The position numbers were made by a program, and so were the translations under genes. From Streptomyces litmocidini (GTDB lineage Bacteria > Actinomycetota > Actinomycetes > Streptomycetales > Streptomycetaceae): 64,000 bases of DNA. Of this stretch, positions 1-9,523 are shown one piece after another; position 1 is the stretch's first letter; each line of letters starts with the position of its first letter. The stretch is taken from contig NZ_BMTQ01000003.1 of assembly GCF_014649755.1 (NCBI RefSeq), positions 558,001 to 622,000 on the forward strand. The letters run 5' to 3'. The notes beneath the pieces were generated by a model. That model saw nothing but the letters and a program-made list of their open reading frames with translations. It was not told where the DNA came from and made no database searches.

Positions 1-501
1 GGCGCGGGCCCACCCGGCGATGCGGTCGACGACGTCGGGGGTGGAGACGTGGCCGGCCACGGTCTTGCGCGGGACGCCGAGGCGGGTCTGGACGAAGCCG
101 AACTCGCGGTCGCCGTGGGCGGCCTGGTTCAGGTTCATGAAGTCCATGTCGATGGTGGACCAGGGCAGTCGGCGGTTGGCCTGGGTGTGCAGGTGCAGCA
201 GGGGCTTGCTCAGGGCGTCGAGGCCGGCGATCCACATCTTGGCCGGGGAGAAGGTGTGCATCCAGGCGATCAGGCCGATGCAGCGGTCGTCGGCGTTGGC
301 CTCCAGGCAGACCGCGCGGATGGCGGCCGCGTCGGTGAGGACCGGCTTCCACACGAGGCGGACGGTCATCTGGGGCTGGTCGGCGAGGGTCGCGCAGATG
401 GCGCGGGACTGGTCGGCGACCTGGGCCAGGGTGTCGTCGCCGTAGAGGGCCTGGCTGCCGGTGAGAAACCAGATCTCGCGGTCGGGCTGGGCGGGCGTCA
501 T
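1..501 (-). CDS. araA: L-arabinose isomerase, N-terminal part (cut by window edge)
   Basis: Converts L-arabinose to L-ribulose in the cytoplasm, the first step of bacterial arabinose use. Only the first 167 codons lie in the window; the gene runs off the left edge. The translation begins [21 protein letters not shown], the usual AraA opening (EIWFxxGSQxLYG), and continues with the AraA-like segments [16 protein letters not shown] and [20 protein letters not shown]. The ATG at 501 follows a good ribosome site (CGAGGAG). It is the second gene after araB on the same strand; the 263 bp between them is filled by a tandem array rather than an obvious promoter. No araD epimerase gene is visible, so it may lie beyond the edge. 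Confidence 0.93.
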   Translation of the reverse strand, partial: MTPAQPDREIWFLTGSQALYGDDTLAQVADQSRAICATLADQPQMTVRLVWKPVLTDAAAIRAVCLEANADDRCIGLIAWMHTFSPAKMWIAGLDALSKPLLHLHTQANRRLPWSTIDMDFMNLNQAAHGDREFGFVQTRLGVPRKTVAGHVSTPDVVDRIAGWARA

Positions 502-562
502 GTCGGGTGTGCTCCTCGGAGGTGCTGGGGCGGTGGGGCGGACCGATGGAGGCCGGGGCGGG

Positions 563-780
563 GGGCGGTCCGGTCGGCCGGGTGGCGGCTGGAGGGCCGG
601 GGGCGGTCCGGTCGGCCGGGTGGCGGCGGGAAGGGCCGGGGGCGGTCCGGTCGGCCGGGTGGCGGCTGAGGGGTCGGGGGCGGTCCGGTCGGCCGGTGGC
701 GGCGGGAGGGCCGGGGGCGGTCGGTCGGCCGGGTGGCGGCGGGAAGGGCCGGGAGGCGGCCCGGTCAGCCGGTGGCCGCG
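563..780. repeat. G-rich tandem array, about 5-6 copies of a 37-39 bp unit
   Basis: Consecutive copies built on GGGCGGTCCGGTCGGCCGGG then TGGCGGCGGGAAGGGCCG start near 563, 601, 640, 678 and 715, with a degenerate sixth copy from about 754. That last copy runs through the araB stop codon (TCA at 765-767 on the plus strand), so the array touches the 3' end of araB. It fills most of the araB-araA gap. Copies differ by small indels, as in a slipping minisatellite. The function is unknown; G-quadruplex or attenuating structure are possibilities. Confidence 0.85.
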
Positions 781-2471
781 ACGCGTGCGGTGTTGCGGAT
801 CCGTCGCAGGCGGTGCAAGAGGAGGTCCGCGCCGGTGCCGAAGTGCTCGTGCAGGGCGCGGTACTCGCCGAACAGCGCGTCGTAGGCGTCCGCCCGTGCG
901 GGATCCGGCACGTACGCGTGGCGCTGGACGCCTCCCATGACGGAGGCGGCGGAGCGGACGTCGGGGTGGGCGCCCGCGGCGACGGCGGCGTGGATGGCCG
1001 AGCCGAGCGCCGGTCCCTGTTCGGATGTGCCGAGGGAGACGGGACGGCGGAGCACGTCGGCGTAGATCTGCATGAGCAGCGCGTTCTTCTTCAGGCCTCC
1101 GGTGACGATGAACTCCTCGACAGGGATCCCGCCGTCCTCGAAGGCCTCGACGATCATCCGGGTGCCGTAGGCGGTGGATTCGAGCAGGGCCCGGTAGACG
1201 TCCTCGGGCCGGGTGTCGAGGGTGAGGCCGACGATGATCCCGGAGAGGTGGTGGTCGACCAGGGGGGAACGGTTGCCGTTCATCCAGTCCAGGGCGACCA
1301 GGCCGTGCGCGCCGACCGGCTGGTCGGCGGCCTTGCGGGTCAGGAGCCGGTGCAGGTCCTCGCCCGAGGCCTCCGCCTCGGCACGGTAGTGCTCCGGTAC
1401 GCCCTGCCGGAGCCACCAGGCGAAGATGTCGCCGACCGCGCTCTGGCCGGCCTCGTAGCCGTAGGCGCCCTCCACGACGCCTCCGTCGACGACCCCGCAG
1501 ATGCCGGGGACTTCGGCGAGGGCGGCGCCGTTGAGGACGTGGCAGGTGGAGGTGCCCATGATGGCGAGCATCCGGCCGTTCTCGACGGCGCCCGCCGCCG
1601 GCGCGGCCACGTGGGCGTCGACGTTGCCGACGGCGACGGCGATGCCCTCGGGGAGGCCGGTCCAGTGCGCGGCCCGGCCGCTCAGCCCGCCGGCACGGGA
1701 GCCCAGGGGTGACAGCGGGTGCTCCAGGCGCGTGGCGGGGAAGTCGGCGAATTCCGGGTGGAGCGCGGCGAGGAAGCCGGGCGAGGGGTAGGCGCCGTCC
1801 TGGTGGATGCCCTTGTAGCCGGCGGTGCAGGTGTTGCGGGACTCGCTGCCGGTCAGCTGCCAGACGATCCAGTCGGCCGCCTCGATCCAGCGGGCGCAGG
1901 CGGCGTAGACGGCGGGGTCCTCCTCCAGGACCTGCAGGGCCTTCGCGTACTGCCACTCGGACGAGATCCTGCCTCCGTACCGCGCGATCCACTTCTCCCC
2001 GCGGGCGTGGGCGAGGGCGTTGATGCGGTCGGCCTGCTCCTGGGCCGCGTGGTGCTTCCACAGTTTGGGCCAGGCGTGCGGGCGGTCGGCCCACTCGGGC
2101 GTCAGGGCGAGCGGGGTGCCGTCCGGGGTGGTCGGCAGGACCGTGCAGGCGGTGAAGTCGGTGGCGATGCCGATGACGCGCGCGGGGTCGACCCCGGCGT
2201 CGGCGAGCGCCGCCGGAACGGCGGTGCGCAGGACGTCGCGCCAGTCCTCGGGGTGCTGCAGGGCCCAGTCGGGGGGCAGGGGGGCTCCGGTGGAGGGAAG
2301 GCGGTCCTCGATGACGGCGTGACGGTACTCGTGGACCGACGAACCGAGTTCGGCGCCGTCCCGGACCCTGACCACGACGGCGCGCCCGGAGAGGGTGCCG
2401 AAGTCGACTCCGATGGTGCAGGCCTCGGGATGGTGACGGGCCGCGAGGTCGGAAGGGGCGTGTGTGGTCAC
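765..2471 (-). CDS. araB: Ribulokinase
   Basis: Phosphorylates L-ribulose to L-ribulose 5-phosphate with ATP. It is an FGGY-family sugar kinase. The N-terminal ATP-binding segment [16 protein letters not shown] is diagnostic of AraB, and the C-terminal FGGY half contains [20 protein letters not shown]. The frame is open to 2546, but that upstream ATG would place the LacI-type operator (2517-2535) inside the gene. The GTG at 2471 follows GAGAGA and gives 568 residues, matching E. coli AraB (566). It is transcribed away from the lacI gene and towards araA. The last codons overlap the tandem array that follows. Confidence 0.93.
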   Translation of the reverse strand: MTTHAPSDLAARHHPEACTIGVDFGTLSGRAVVVRVRDGAELGSSVHEYRHAVIEDRLPSTGAPLPPDWALQHPEDWRDVLRTAVPAALADAGVDPARVIGIATDFTACTVLPTTPDGTPLALTPEWADRPHAWPKLWKHHAAQEQADRINALAHARGEKWIARYGGRISSEWQYAKALQVLEEDPAVYAACARWIEAADWIVWQLTGSESRNTCTAGYKGIHQDGAYPSPGFLAALHPEFADFPATRLEHPLSPLGSRAGGLSGRAAHWTGLPEGIAVAVGNVDAHVAAPAAGAVENGRMLAIMGTSTCHVLNGAALAEVPGICGVVDGGVVEGAYGYEAGQSAVGDIFAWWLRQGVPEHYRAEAEASGEDLHRLLTRKAADQPVGAHGLVALDWMNGNRSPLVDHHLSGIIVGLTLDTRPEDVYRALLESTAYGTRMIVEAFEDGGIPVEEFIVTGGLKKNALLMQIYADVLRRPVSLGTSEQGPALGSAIHAAVAAGAHPDVRSAASVMGGVQRHAYVPDPARADAYDALFGEYRALHEHFGTGADLLLHRLRRIRNTARVAATG

Positions 2472-2516
2472 GATGCGATCTCTCTCGTCAGGAGCAGGGG
2501 CCGGAGGAGCACCCTG

Positions 2517-2535
2517 ATTGTTAACGCTCACAATT
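2517..2535. promoter_or_regulatory. LacI-type operator upstream of araB
   Basis: On the minus strand this reads AATTGTGAGCGTTAACAAT, an imperfect palindrome of the same family as the sites at 4129, 14418 and 14653. It lies 46 bp upstream of the chosen araB GTG, where a repressor would block transcription. Assignment to the LacI regulator encoded at 3008-4054 is an inference from position and recurrence. Confidence 0.8.
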
Positions 2536-2595
2536 ACGTGGGACAAGAGCTGGGTGCAGTTCTGTCGAACATCGGCAAGAAATGAAGCCTGTGAA

Positions 2596-2607
2596 GTGAG
2601 CGCTCAC
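2596..2607. promoter_or_regulatory. Second palindrome upstream of araB
   Basis: GTGAGCGCTCAC is a perfect 12-bp palindrome sharing the GTGAGCGCT core of the locus operators. It is about 60 bp upstream of the first araB operator. It could be an auxiliary or weaker site for the same LacI-type regulator. Confidence 0.5.
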
Positions 2608-2659
2608 GCGTGCCAGAGGTGGCCTCGCCGTCACGACCGGCCCGACGGGGGGCGGGGTG

Positions 2660-2911
2660 GCCGGCGGGAGAGCCGAGCGGCTGGTGGGGGGCGAGGGCCG
2701 GCGGGAGAGCCGAGCGACTGGTGGGGGGCGAGGGCCGGCGGAAGGGCGGAACGGCCGGCGGGGGGGCGGCCGACGGGGCGGGGTGACGACCGGCGGGGCG
2801 GGCGGAGCGGGCGGTGGGGGTGAGGGCCGGCAGGGAGAGCGGAGCGGGCGGTGGGGGGACGGCCGACAGGGAGAGCGGAACGGCCGGTGGGGGGGGTGAC
2901 CGCCGACGGGG
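2660..2911. repeat. G-rich tandem array, about seven copies of a ~36 bp unit
   Basis: Imperfect copies built on GCCGGCGGGAGAGCCGAGCG then GCTGGTGGGGGGCGAGG occupy most of the gap between lacI and the araB promoter region. The first two copies are nearly identical; later ones drift (gagcgggcggtgggg, gaacggccggtgggggg). The plus strand is extremely G-rich, with runs of six or more G, so four-stranded structures are plausible. It is different in sequence from the array at 563-780 but similar in unit size and setting. Nothing else is visible between 2608 and 3007. Confidence 0.8.
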
Positions 2912-3007
2912 CCCTTGCGCGGGGGCCGGGGCGCTCCCGCCCCCGGACCGCGGGCGGAAGGCCCGCCACCGGCGGCCAGGAGGTGGCGGTGAGAGCCGTC
3001 CGCCGCC

Positions 3008-4054
3008 TCAGGCCTCGTGCGGGGGGCGCGTGCTCGCGCGCATGATGAGCTGCGGCTCCACCAGGAGGTGCTCGGCCGTCCGGGCGCGACCCTCGATGTG
3101 GTCCACCAGGAGCCCGATGCTCCGGCGCCCGATGGCGGCGAAGTCCTGACGGACCGTCGTCAGCGGCGGAGGGAAGTACTCGGCCTCCGGGATGTCGTCG
3201 AAACCGGCGACGGCCACCTGAGCGGGGGTGCGGATCCCGCCCTCGCGCAGCGCCCGCAGGACGCCGAGAGCCATCTGGTCGTTGGCGACGAAGACGGCCG
3301 TGACCGGTGTCGTCCCGCGGCGGGCCAGGGCGAGTCCCGCGAGTTCCTGCCCCGCCCGGTACCCGGACAACGGGCTCCAGTCCCCCGTCAGTACGCGCGG
3401 GGGCCGGATGCCGCTCTCCTCCAGGACGGCGCGCCAGCCCGCGGTGCGGGCCTCGCTCTCCAGCCAGTCCTCGGGACCCGCCACGTGCCAGACGGTGCCG
3501 TGCCCGGCCGCGAGCAGGTGCTCCGTGACCATGCGGGCGCCGAGTTCCTGGTCGAGGGAGACGCCGGGCAGGTCGAGCTGATGGCCGCCCTCCACGGTGA
3601 CCACGGGGAAGGGCGCGTCCAGCTCGGCGAGCGCCTGCACGTGCGAGCGTTGCGGGGTGATGGCGACGACGCCCTCCACGCCCCAGGACGCGAGGTGGTC
3701 GATGGCGTCCTTGAGCCCCTGCGCCTCTCCGGTGCGCAGACTGACGGTCGAGACGAGGTAGCCCTCCTCCCTGGCCGCCTCCTCCAGACCGGTCAGGGTG
3801 CTGGCGGGCCCGTACAGGGCGGTGTTGACGGCGATGACGCCCAGCGTCCTCGTACGGCGCGTCACCAGGGCGCGCGCGGCGGAGTTGCGTCGGTAGCCCA
3901 GCCGCTCGATGGCCAGGGTGACCTGCTCGCGGGTGGCCGCGCGCACGTTGGGATGACCGCTCAGCACCCGGGAGACGGTCTGGTGGGAGACCCCCGCCTC
4001 TCGTGCGACATCGGCCATCGTCGGCGGGCGGACGTCTTCCGCGGGATGCACCAC
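3008..4054 (-). CDS. LacI/GalR-family transcriptional regulator, probable arabinose repressor
   Basis: A 348-residue DNA-binding repressor. The N-terminal LacI helix-turn-helix is clear (TMADVAREAGVSHQTVSRVL, about residues 12-31), followed by the hinge RRNSAARALVTRRTRTLGVI and a type I periplasmic-binding-protein-like effector domain to the C-terminus (VANDQMALGVLRAL, VAGFDDIPEAEYFPPPLTTV). The GTG start at 4054 follows GGGAGG; the adjacent GTG at 4051 is equally possible. It is divergent from the ChvE/GguAB importer with an operator between them, and upstream of araB on the same strand. This arrangement, plus identical operators at the second importer, suggests it is the local repressor, relieved by arabinose or a derivative. 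The ligand is inferred from context. Confidence 0.9.
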   Translation of the reverse strand: MVHPAEDVRPPTMADVAREAGVSHQTVSRVLSGHPNVRAATREQVTLAIERLGYRRNSAARALVTRRTRTLGVIAVNTALYGPASTLTGLEEAAREEGYLVSTVSLRTGEAQGLKDAIDHLASWGVEGVVAITPQRSHVQALAELDAPFPVVTVEGGHQLDLPGVSLDQELGARMVTEHLLAAGHGTVWHVAGPEDWLESEARTAGWRAVLEESGIRPPRVLTGDWSPLSGYRAGQELAGLALARRGTTPVTAVFVANDQMALGVLRALREGGIRTPAQVAVAGFDDIPEAEYFPPPLTTVRQDFAAIGRRSIGLLVDHIEGRARTAEHLLVEPQLIMRASTRPPHEA

Positions 4055-4128
4055 GTTCGCCTCCCTTCTCCCTGCTTACGGCTGTGTATCGATGCGAGAA
4101 AAACCTTAGCGCCTCTTGTATCACGCTG

Positions 4129-4144
4129 TTGTGAGCGCTAACAA
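4129..4144. promoter_or_regulatory. LacI-type operator between lacI and the chvE operon
   Basis: TTGTGAGCGCTAACAA is a near-perfect 16-bp palindrome in the divergent gap. It could repress both the regulator gene and the importer operon, which starts at 4281. Confidence 0.82.
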
Positions 4145-4280
4145 TCTACCTCGACCGGGGCGCCGACGCCCTGGCCACCCAGCCGGAACGGTGTCGTCCC
4201 GGTGGTGCGAGGACACGCGCCGCCGCCCGGCCCGTCCCGGTCGGAGCCGCCCTCGACGACGGGATTGCCAGGTAACGCCC

Positions 4281-5390
4281 ATGAAGAAGTTCCGATCCGC
4301 ATCCGCCCTCCTGGCCGTGACCACCGGCTGCGCCCTGCTCCTGACCGCCTGCGGGCAGAACAGCGAGGGCGGCAGCCAGGAGTCGAAGGACAAGAAGGAC
4401 CTCACCATCGGCATCGCCATGCCCACCAAGTCCTCCGAGAGGTGGATCGCCGACGGCCGGAACATGACCGCGAGCCTGAAGAAGGCGGGCTTCTCCACGA
4501 CCCTGCAGTACGGCGAGGACGACCCCGACCAGCAGGTCGCCCAGATCGAGAACATGATCACCCAGGGCGTCGACGCCCTGGTCGTGGCCGCCATCAACGG
4601 CGAGGCCCTGTCCAACGTCCTGCAGCAGGCGGCGGACGCCCACATCCCGGTCATCTCCTACGACCGGCTGATCCTGGGCTCCCCGCACGTCGACTACTAC
4701 GCCTCCTTCGACAACGAGAAGGTCGGCGAGCTCCAGGCCACGTACATCGTCGAGAAACTGGGTCTGAAGGCCGGCTCGAAGAAGGGCCCGTTCAACATCG
4801 AGCTGTTCGCCGGGTCCAACGACGACAACAACACCAAGTACTTCTTCAACGGCGCCATGAAGGTGCTGAAGCCCTACCTCGACAAGAAGCAGCTCGTCGT
4901 GCGCTCCCGGCAGACCCAGCTCAACCAGGTCACCACGCTGCGCTGGGACGGAGGGACCGCGCAGAAGCGCATGGACGACCTGCTGACCTCCTCGTACTCC
5001 ACGGCCCGGGTCGACGCCGTGCTCTCCCCCTACGACGGCATCTCCATCGGCATCCTGTCCGCCCTGAAGTCCGACGACTACGGCAGCGCCGCCAAGCCGC
5101 TGCCGGTCGTCACCGGCCAGGACGCGGAGGTCGCCTCCGTGAAGTCGATCATCGCGGGCCAGCAGACGCAGACCGTCTACAAGGACACGCGCGCGCTCGC
5201 GCAGGTCGCCGCCGACATGGTGACCGCCGTCCTCGCCGGCAAGAAGCCCGAGATCAACGACGACACCACCTACGACAACGGCAAGAAGGTGGTCCCCGCC
5301 TTCCTCCTCGACCCGGTCAGCGTCGACCGGTCGAACTACCGGAAGGTCCTGGTCGACTCCGGCTACATCGACGCCGAGGAGCTCCGGTGA
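4281..5390 (+). CDS. chvE: Sugar ABC transporter substrate-binding lipoprotein, ChvE type
   Basis: The extracellular sugar receptor of the importer encoded with the next two genes. The protein starts with [20 protein letters not shown] and a lipobox (LLTAC), so it should be a lipid-anchored surface protein. The mature part is a two-lobed periplasmic-binding fold with ChvE-type motifs ([62 protein letters not shown]). The ATG at 4281 follows AGGTAA; the longer open frame from 4116 would run through the operator. The length, 369 residues, is normal. ChvE/GguAB systems are known to take up arabinose, galactose and related sugars; here the arabinose setting points to L-arabinose. Its stop overlaps the next start (GTGA). 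Confidence 0.9.
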   Translation: MKKFRSASALLAVTTGCALLLTACGQNSEGGSQESKDKKDLTIGIAMPTKSSERWIADGRNMTASLKKAGFSTTLQYGEDDPDQQVAQIENMITQGVDALVVAAINGEALSNVLQQAADAHIPVISYDRLILGSPHVDYYASFDNEKVGELQATYIVEKLGLKAGSKKGPFNIELFAGSNDDNNTKYFFNGAMKVLKPYLDKKQLVVRSRQTQLNQVTTLRWDGGTAQKRMDDLLTSSYSTARVDAVLSPYDGISIGILSALKSDDYGSAAKPLPVVTGQDAEVASVKSIIAGQQTQTVYKDTRALAQVAADMVTAVLAGKKPEINDDTTYDNGKKVVPAFLLDPVSVDRSNYRKVLVDSGYIDAEELR

Positions 5391-7039
5391 CCCCTGTCCC
5401 GGCCCGCTCCCCCCGGACTCCCCTCTCCGCCCCGCCCCCGGCCGGCCCCGTCCTGGAGATGCGGTCCATCACCAAGACCTTTTCCGGGGTCAGGGCACTC
5501 TCCGAGGTGACCCTGTCCGTGGAGCGCGGGGAGGTGCACGCCCTGTGCGGAGAGAACGGCGCGGGAAAGTCGACCCTCATGAAGGTCCTGTCCGGCGTCC
5601 ACCCGCACGGGAGCTACGGGGGCGAGATCCTCCTGGACGGCGAGCCGTGCCGCTTCAAGGACATCAGGGCCAGCGAGCAGCGCGGCATCGTCATCATCCA
5701 CCAGGAGCTCGCGCTCGTTCCCCACCTGTCGATCGCCGAGAACGTCTTCCTCGGCAACGAGCCGTCCCGGCACGGGATCATCGACTGGCACGAGGCGCTG
5801 CGCCGTGCCTCCGAACTGCTCAGGCGGGTCGGGCTCGACGAACACCCGGAGACCCGGGTCGCCGACATCGGTGTCGGCAAGCAGCAGCTCGTGGAGATCG
5901 CGAAGGCGCTGGCGAAGGACGTCCGCCTGCTGATCCTCGACGAGCCCACCGCGGCGCTCAACGACGAGGACAGCGCGAAACTGCTGCGGCTGATGCGAGA
6001 GCTGAAGGACCAGGGCATCACGTCGATCATCATCTCGCACAAGCTGAACGAGATCGCCCGGATCGCCGACTCCGTCACCATCCTGCGCGACGGCCGCTCC
6101 ATCGAGACCCTCGACGTCAGGGACCCGGCCACCACCGAAGAGCGCATCATCCGCGGCATGGTGGGGCGGGACCTCGACAGCCGCTTCCCCGACCGCACGC
6201 CGTACGGGGGGCCGGCCGACGCCGACCCGGTCCTGAGGATCCGGGACTGGACCGTACGCCATCCGCTCGACCGCGGCCGCAAGGTGGTCGACGGCGTCTC
6301 GCTCCAGGTCCGCCGCGGCGAGATCGTCGGCGTGGCGGGGCTCATGGGGGCCGGCCGGACCGAACTCGCCATGAGCGTCTTCGGCCGTTCCTACGGCCGG
6401 TACGAGCGGGGCACCGTGTTCAAGGACGGCCGCGAGGTGCGGACGCGCACGGTTCCCGAGGCGGTCGCCCACGGCATCGCGTACGTCACCGAGGACCGCA
6501 AGCACTACGGGCTCGACCTCGGCGACTCCGTGAGCCGGAACATCTCGCTCGCCTCCCTCGGCTCCCTCGCCCGCCGCGGAATCGTCGACGGGCACGAGGA
6601 GCGGAAGGTGGCCGAGCGGTACCGGCGGACCATGAACATCAAGGCTCCGAACGTCCTCGAACCGGTCGGCCGCCTGTCCGGCGGCAACCAGCAGAAGGTC
6701 GTCCTCAGCAAGTGGATCCTCGCCGGACCGGACGTCCTCATCCTCGACGAGCCCACACGTGGGGTCGACGTGGGAGCCAAGTTCGAGATCTACACCGTGA
6801 TCGACCGGCTCGCCGCCGAGGGCAAGGCGATCCTCCTCATCTCCTCCGAGCTGCCCGAACTGCTCGGCATGTGCGACCGCATCTACACCATGGCCGCCGG
6901 ACGGCTGACCGGCGAGGTCACCCGCGAGGACGCCACGCAGGAAGTGCTGATGCGGCACATGACGCAGGACTCCCCCGCACCACCGGCGGCCACCGCAGGC
7001 ACCGCAGGCACCGCCTCCAGCGAAGGACACCAGGCATGA
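5387..7039 (+). CDS. gguA: Sugar ABC transporter ATP-binding protein (two nucleotide-binding domains)
   Basis: Drives sugar import by ATP hydrolysis. It contains two ABC domains in one chain, as in MglA/XylG/GguA. The first has Walker [16 protein letters not shown]-loop [10 protein letters not shown] and Walker [12 protein letters not shown]. The second has a degenerate Walker A ([14 protein letters not shown]), signature [14 protein letters not shown] and Walker [15 protein letters not shown]. The GTG start at 5387 overlaps the chvE stop by 4 bp and gives 550 residues. A later ATG at 5459 would trim residues normally present before the first strand. It is translationally coupled to both neighbours. 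Confidence 0.92.
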   Translation: MTPVPARSPRTPLSAPPPAGPVLEMRSITKTFSGVRALSEVTLSVERGEVHALCGENGAGKSTLMKVLSGVHPHGSYGGEILLDGEPCRFKDIRASEQRGIVIIHQELALVPHLSIAENVFLGNEPSRHGIIDWHEALRRASELLRRVGLDEHPETRVADIGVGKQQLVEIAKALAKDVRLLILDEPTAALNDEDSAKLLRLMRELKDQGITSIIISHKLNEIARIADSVTILRDGRSIETLDVRDPATTEERIIRGMVGRDLDSRFPDRTPYGGPADADPVLRIRDWTVRHPLDRGRKVVDGVSLQVRRGEIVGVAGLMGAGRTELAMSVFGRSYGRYERGTVFKDGREVRTRTVPEAVAHGIAYVTEDRKHYGLDLGDSVSRNISLASLGSLARRGIVDGHEERKVAERYRRTMNIKAPNVLEPVGRLSGGNQQKVVLSKWILAGPDVLILDEPTRGVDVGAKFEIYTVIDRLAAEGKAILLISSELPELLGMCDRIYTMAAGRLTGEVTREDATQEVLMRHMTQDSPAPPAATAGTAGTASSEGHQA

Positions 7040-8280
7040 GCACCGACGTCAGCACGAAGACGACCACCCCCGCACCCCCGGGCGACGGGTCCCCGTCCGC
7101 CGGGACGTCGATGGCCCGGGTCCTCCTGGACGGCGTCCGGCGGAACATGCGCCAGTACGGGATGCTCTTCGCACTCGGCCTGATCGTGCTCCTGTTCCAG
7201 ATCTGGACGGGCGGCGACCTCCTGCTGCCGCGCAACGTCTCCAACCTGGTGCTGCAGAACAGCTACATCCTCATCCTGGCCATCGGCATGATGATCGTCA
7301 TCATCTCCGGGCACATCGACCTGTCGGTGGGCTCCCTGATGGCCCTGGTGGGTGGCATCGGGGCGGTGCTCATGGTCGAGCACCACGTCTCCTGGCCCGT
7401 GGCGGTGCTCCTCACCCTGCTCCTCGGAGCCGTCGCCGGCGCGCTCCAGGGGTTCTTCATCGCGTACGTCGGCATACCGTCGTTCATCGTGACCCTCGCG
7501 GGCATGCTCCTGTTCCGCGGACTCACGGAGATCTTCCTCAAGGGACAGACCCTCGGCCCGTTCCCGGACGGACTGCAGAAGGTCGCCAACGGCTTCCTGC
7601 CGGAGGTGGGCCCGCGGACCAACTACCACAACCTGACCCTGGTCCTCGGCCTGGGACTGATCGCCTACGTGGTGTACCAGGAGGTGCGGGACCGCCGTCG
7701 GCAGCGGGAGTTCGCCCTGGAGCCGCTCCCCACGGGCCTGTTCGCGCTGAAGGTGACGGCGCTGGTCGCCGCGGTCCTGGTCACGACCCTGCTGCTCGCC
7801 AGCTACAAGGGCGCCCCCGTGGTCCTCCTGATCCTGGCCGCGCTGCTGGTCGGCTTCGGCTACGTGATGCGCAACGCGGTGATCGGCCGCCACGTGTACG
7901 CGATCGGGGGCAACCTGCCCGCCGCCAAGCTGTCCGGGGTCAAGGACAGGAAGGTGACCTTCGCGGTCTTCCTCAACATGGGGATGCTCGCGGCGCTCGC
8001 CGGACTCGTCTTCGCGGCGCGCTTCAACGCGGCCTCGCCGAAGGCGGGCGTGAACTTCGAACTGGAGGCCATCGCCGCCGCGTTCATCGGCGGGGCGTCG
8101 ATGAGCGGTGGCGTCGGGACCGTCCTGGGAGCCATCATCGGCGGCCTGGTCCTCGGCGTGCTCAACAACGGCATGAACCTGGTCGGGGTGGGCACCGACT
8201 GGCAGCAGGTCATCAAGGGCCTGGTGCTGCTCGCGGCGGTCGGCTTCGACGTGTGGAACAAGCGCAGGGCGGGCGCCTGA
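7036..8280 (+). CDS. gguB: Sugar ABC transporter permease, GguB/XylH type
   Basis: Membrane channel of the importer, 414 residues with about ten hydrophobic segments. It carries the family signature near the start of the permease domain ([20 protein letters not shown]) and the usual C-terminal block [20 protein letters not shown]. The ATG at 7036 overlaps the gguA stop in an ATGA junction. The N-terminal 40 residues are polar and Thr/Pro-rich. The operon ends here, followed by a strong hairpin. Confidence 0.92.
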   Translation: MSTDVSTKTTTPAPPGDGSPSAGTSMARVLLDGVRRNMRQYGMLFALGLIVLLFQIWTGGDLLLPRNVSNLVLQNSYILILAIGMMIVIISGHIDLSVGSLMALVGGIGAVLMVEHHVSWPVAVLLTLLLGAVAGALQGFFIAYVGIPSFIVTLAGMLLFRGLTEIFLKGQTLGPFPDGLQKVANGFLPEVGPRTNYHNLTLVLGLGLIAYVVYQEVRDRRRQREFALEPLPTGLFALKVTALVAAVLVTTLLLASYKGAPVVLLILAALLVGFGYVMRNAVIGRHVYAIGGNLPAAKLSGVKDRKVTFAVFLNMGMLAALAGLVFAARFNAASPKAGVNFELEAIAAAFIGGASMSGGVGTVLGAIIGGLVLGVLNNGMNLVGVGTDWQQVIKGLVLLAAVGFDVWNKRRAGA

Positions 8281-8290
8281 CGCCGCTCCG

Positions 8291-8338
8291 GACACGGCTG
8301 TGCCCGCCGGTTCCCCCACCGGCGGGCACAGCCGTGTC
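8291..8338. terminator. Bidirectional terminator hairpin
   Basis: A perfect 21-bp inverted repeat (GACACGGCTGTGCCCGCCGGT and its complement) with a 6-nt loop lies between the convergent gguB and galM genes. There is no T-tract, as is usual for actinomycete terminators. Confidence 0.88.
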
Positions 8339-8355
8339 GGCGTGTTCGTACGCGG

Positions 8356-9426
8356 TCAGCCGCGGGTGCCGAACCGCAGGACCGTCCTCGACCGGTACTC
8401 CTCGCCGGGGCGCAGCACCGCGGACGGGTCACCGGGCCGGTTCGGGGCGTCGGGGAAGTGCTGGGTCTCCAGCGCGATGCCTGCGCCCGCCCGGTAGGGC
8501 GTACCGCTCTTGCCGAGGACCGTCCCGTCGAACTGCCCCGCGGTGTAGACCTGGAGCCCGGGCTCCGTGGTCAGCACCTCCATGCGGCGGCCCGTGGACG
8601 GTGCGTGGAGGACGGCGGCCCGGCGGAGCGTGTCGTCGTCGTCGTACGGGCCCAGGACGAAGTTGTGGTCGTACCCGCCGCCCGCCCCGGGCCGGGCCTG
8701 GGCCTCGGCGATCCCGAGCGGCCGGCGGAGGTCGAACGCGGTGCCGGAGACGGGGCGGTGGTCCCCGCAGGGGATGAGTTCCCCGTCGACCGGCGTGTAG
8801 TGGTCGGCGTCGACGGCCAGCTCGTGGCCGAGGACGTCGCCGGCGTCCTCGCCTTCGAGGTTGAAGTAGGCGTGGTTGGTCAGGTTGACCACGGTGGGCG
8901 CGTCGGTGACCGCGGCGTACGAGAAGGAGAGTTCGTTTCCGCGGCCGACGAGGCAGCTGACGGTGACGTCCAGGTTTCCCGGGAACCCCTGGTCGCCGTC
9001 GGGGCTGCGGAGGTGCAGGAGCACACCGGTCCACTCCGGGGTGTGCACGCTTTCGGCTTCCCAGAGCCGGGTGTCGAAGCCGTCGGTCCCGCCGTGCAGG
9101 CAGTGGCCGTTCTCCTGGGCGGTCAGCCGGTACGTCTTCCCGTCCAGGGAGAACCGGCCTCGTGCGATGCGGTTGGCGTAGCGGCCGACGGTGGCTCCGA
9201 AGTACCGGGCGGCTGCGGCCGTCTGAGCCGGGTCGCGGGGAGCGAGGACGACGTCGGCCGGGATGCCGTGCCGGTCCGGCACCCACAGTCCGTGGAGGCG
9301 GGCGCCGCGGGTGTCCACCTCCGCCGTGAGTCCGCCGGGAAAGCCGAAGGTCCATCGGTGCCCGGCACCCCTGCCGGGGCGGCGGACCGGCGGACCGCCG
9401 GAGAAGGGGGGCGGGGAAGGGTTCAT
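8356..9426 (-). CDS. galM: Aldose 1-epimerase (mutarotase)
   Basis: Interconverts alpha and beta anomers of aldose sugars, helping newly imported sugar enter metabolism. The protein of 356 residues shows GalM hallmarks: FGATVGRYANRIARGRF, GHCLHGG with the active-site His region, VNLTNHAYFNL, GYDHNFVL and ALETQHFPDAPN with the catalytic Glu. The N-terminal 35 residues are Pro/Gly/Arg-rich and not part of the fold. It sits between two sugar importers and follows the second one on the same strand, but a strong hairpin (9455-9490) separates it from that operon. Confidence 0.93.
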   Translation of the reverse strand: MNPSPPPFSGGPPVRRPGRGAGHRWTFGFPGGLTAEVDTRGARLHGLWVPDRHGIPADVVLAPRDPAQTAAAARYFGATVGRYANRIARGRFSLDGKTYRLTAQENGHCLHGGTDGFDTRLWEAESVHTPEWTGVLLHLRSPDGDQGFPGNLDVTVSCLVGRGNELSFSYAAVTDAPTVVNLTNHAYFNLEGEDAGDVLGHELAVDADHYTPVDGELIPCGDHRPVSGTAFDLRRPLGIAEAQARPGAGGGYDHNFVLGPYDDDDTLRRAAVLHAPSTGRRMEVLTTEPGLQVYTAGQFDGTVLGKSGTPYRAGAGIALETQHFPDAPNRPGDPSAVLRPGEEYRSRTVLRFGTRG

Positions 9427-9454
9427 GGGAGTTCCTTGTCCGGAGTGGGGTACG

Positions 9455-9490
9455 CCCGGGAGGGGCAGGGGGGACCCTGCCCCTCCCGGG
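9455..9490. terminator. Terminator hairpin after the second importer operon
   Basis: A perfect 16-bp inverted repeat (CCCGGGAGGGGCAGGG and its complement) with loop GGGA. It lies just after the yjfF-type permease gene and 29 bp before galM, so galM may rely on read-through or its own promoter. Confidence 0.8.
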
Positions 9491-9523
9491 GACGGACGTA
9501 CGCGGGCGGGTTCGGCCGGGAGG

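Noticed and set aside
563..2911. CRISPR array at the araB-flanking repeats
   Set aside because: The units follow each other without unique spacers, so these are tandem minisatellites.
4116..4280. Longer chvE reading frame starting at 4116
   Set aside because: It would run through the LacI-type operator and put a polar stretch ahead of the signal peptide; ATG 4281 gives a normal lipoprotein.
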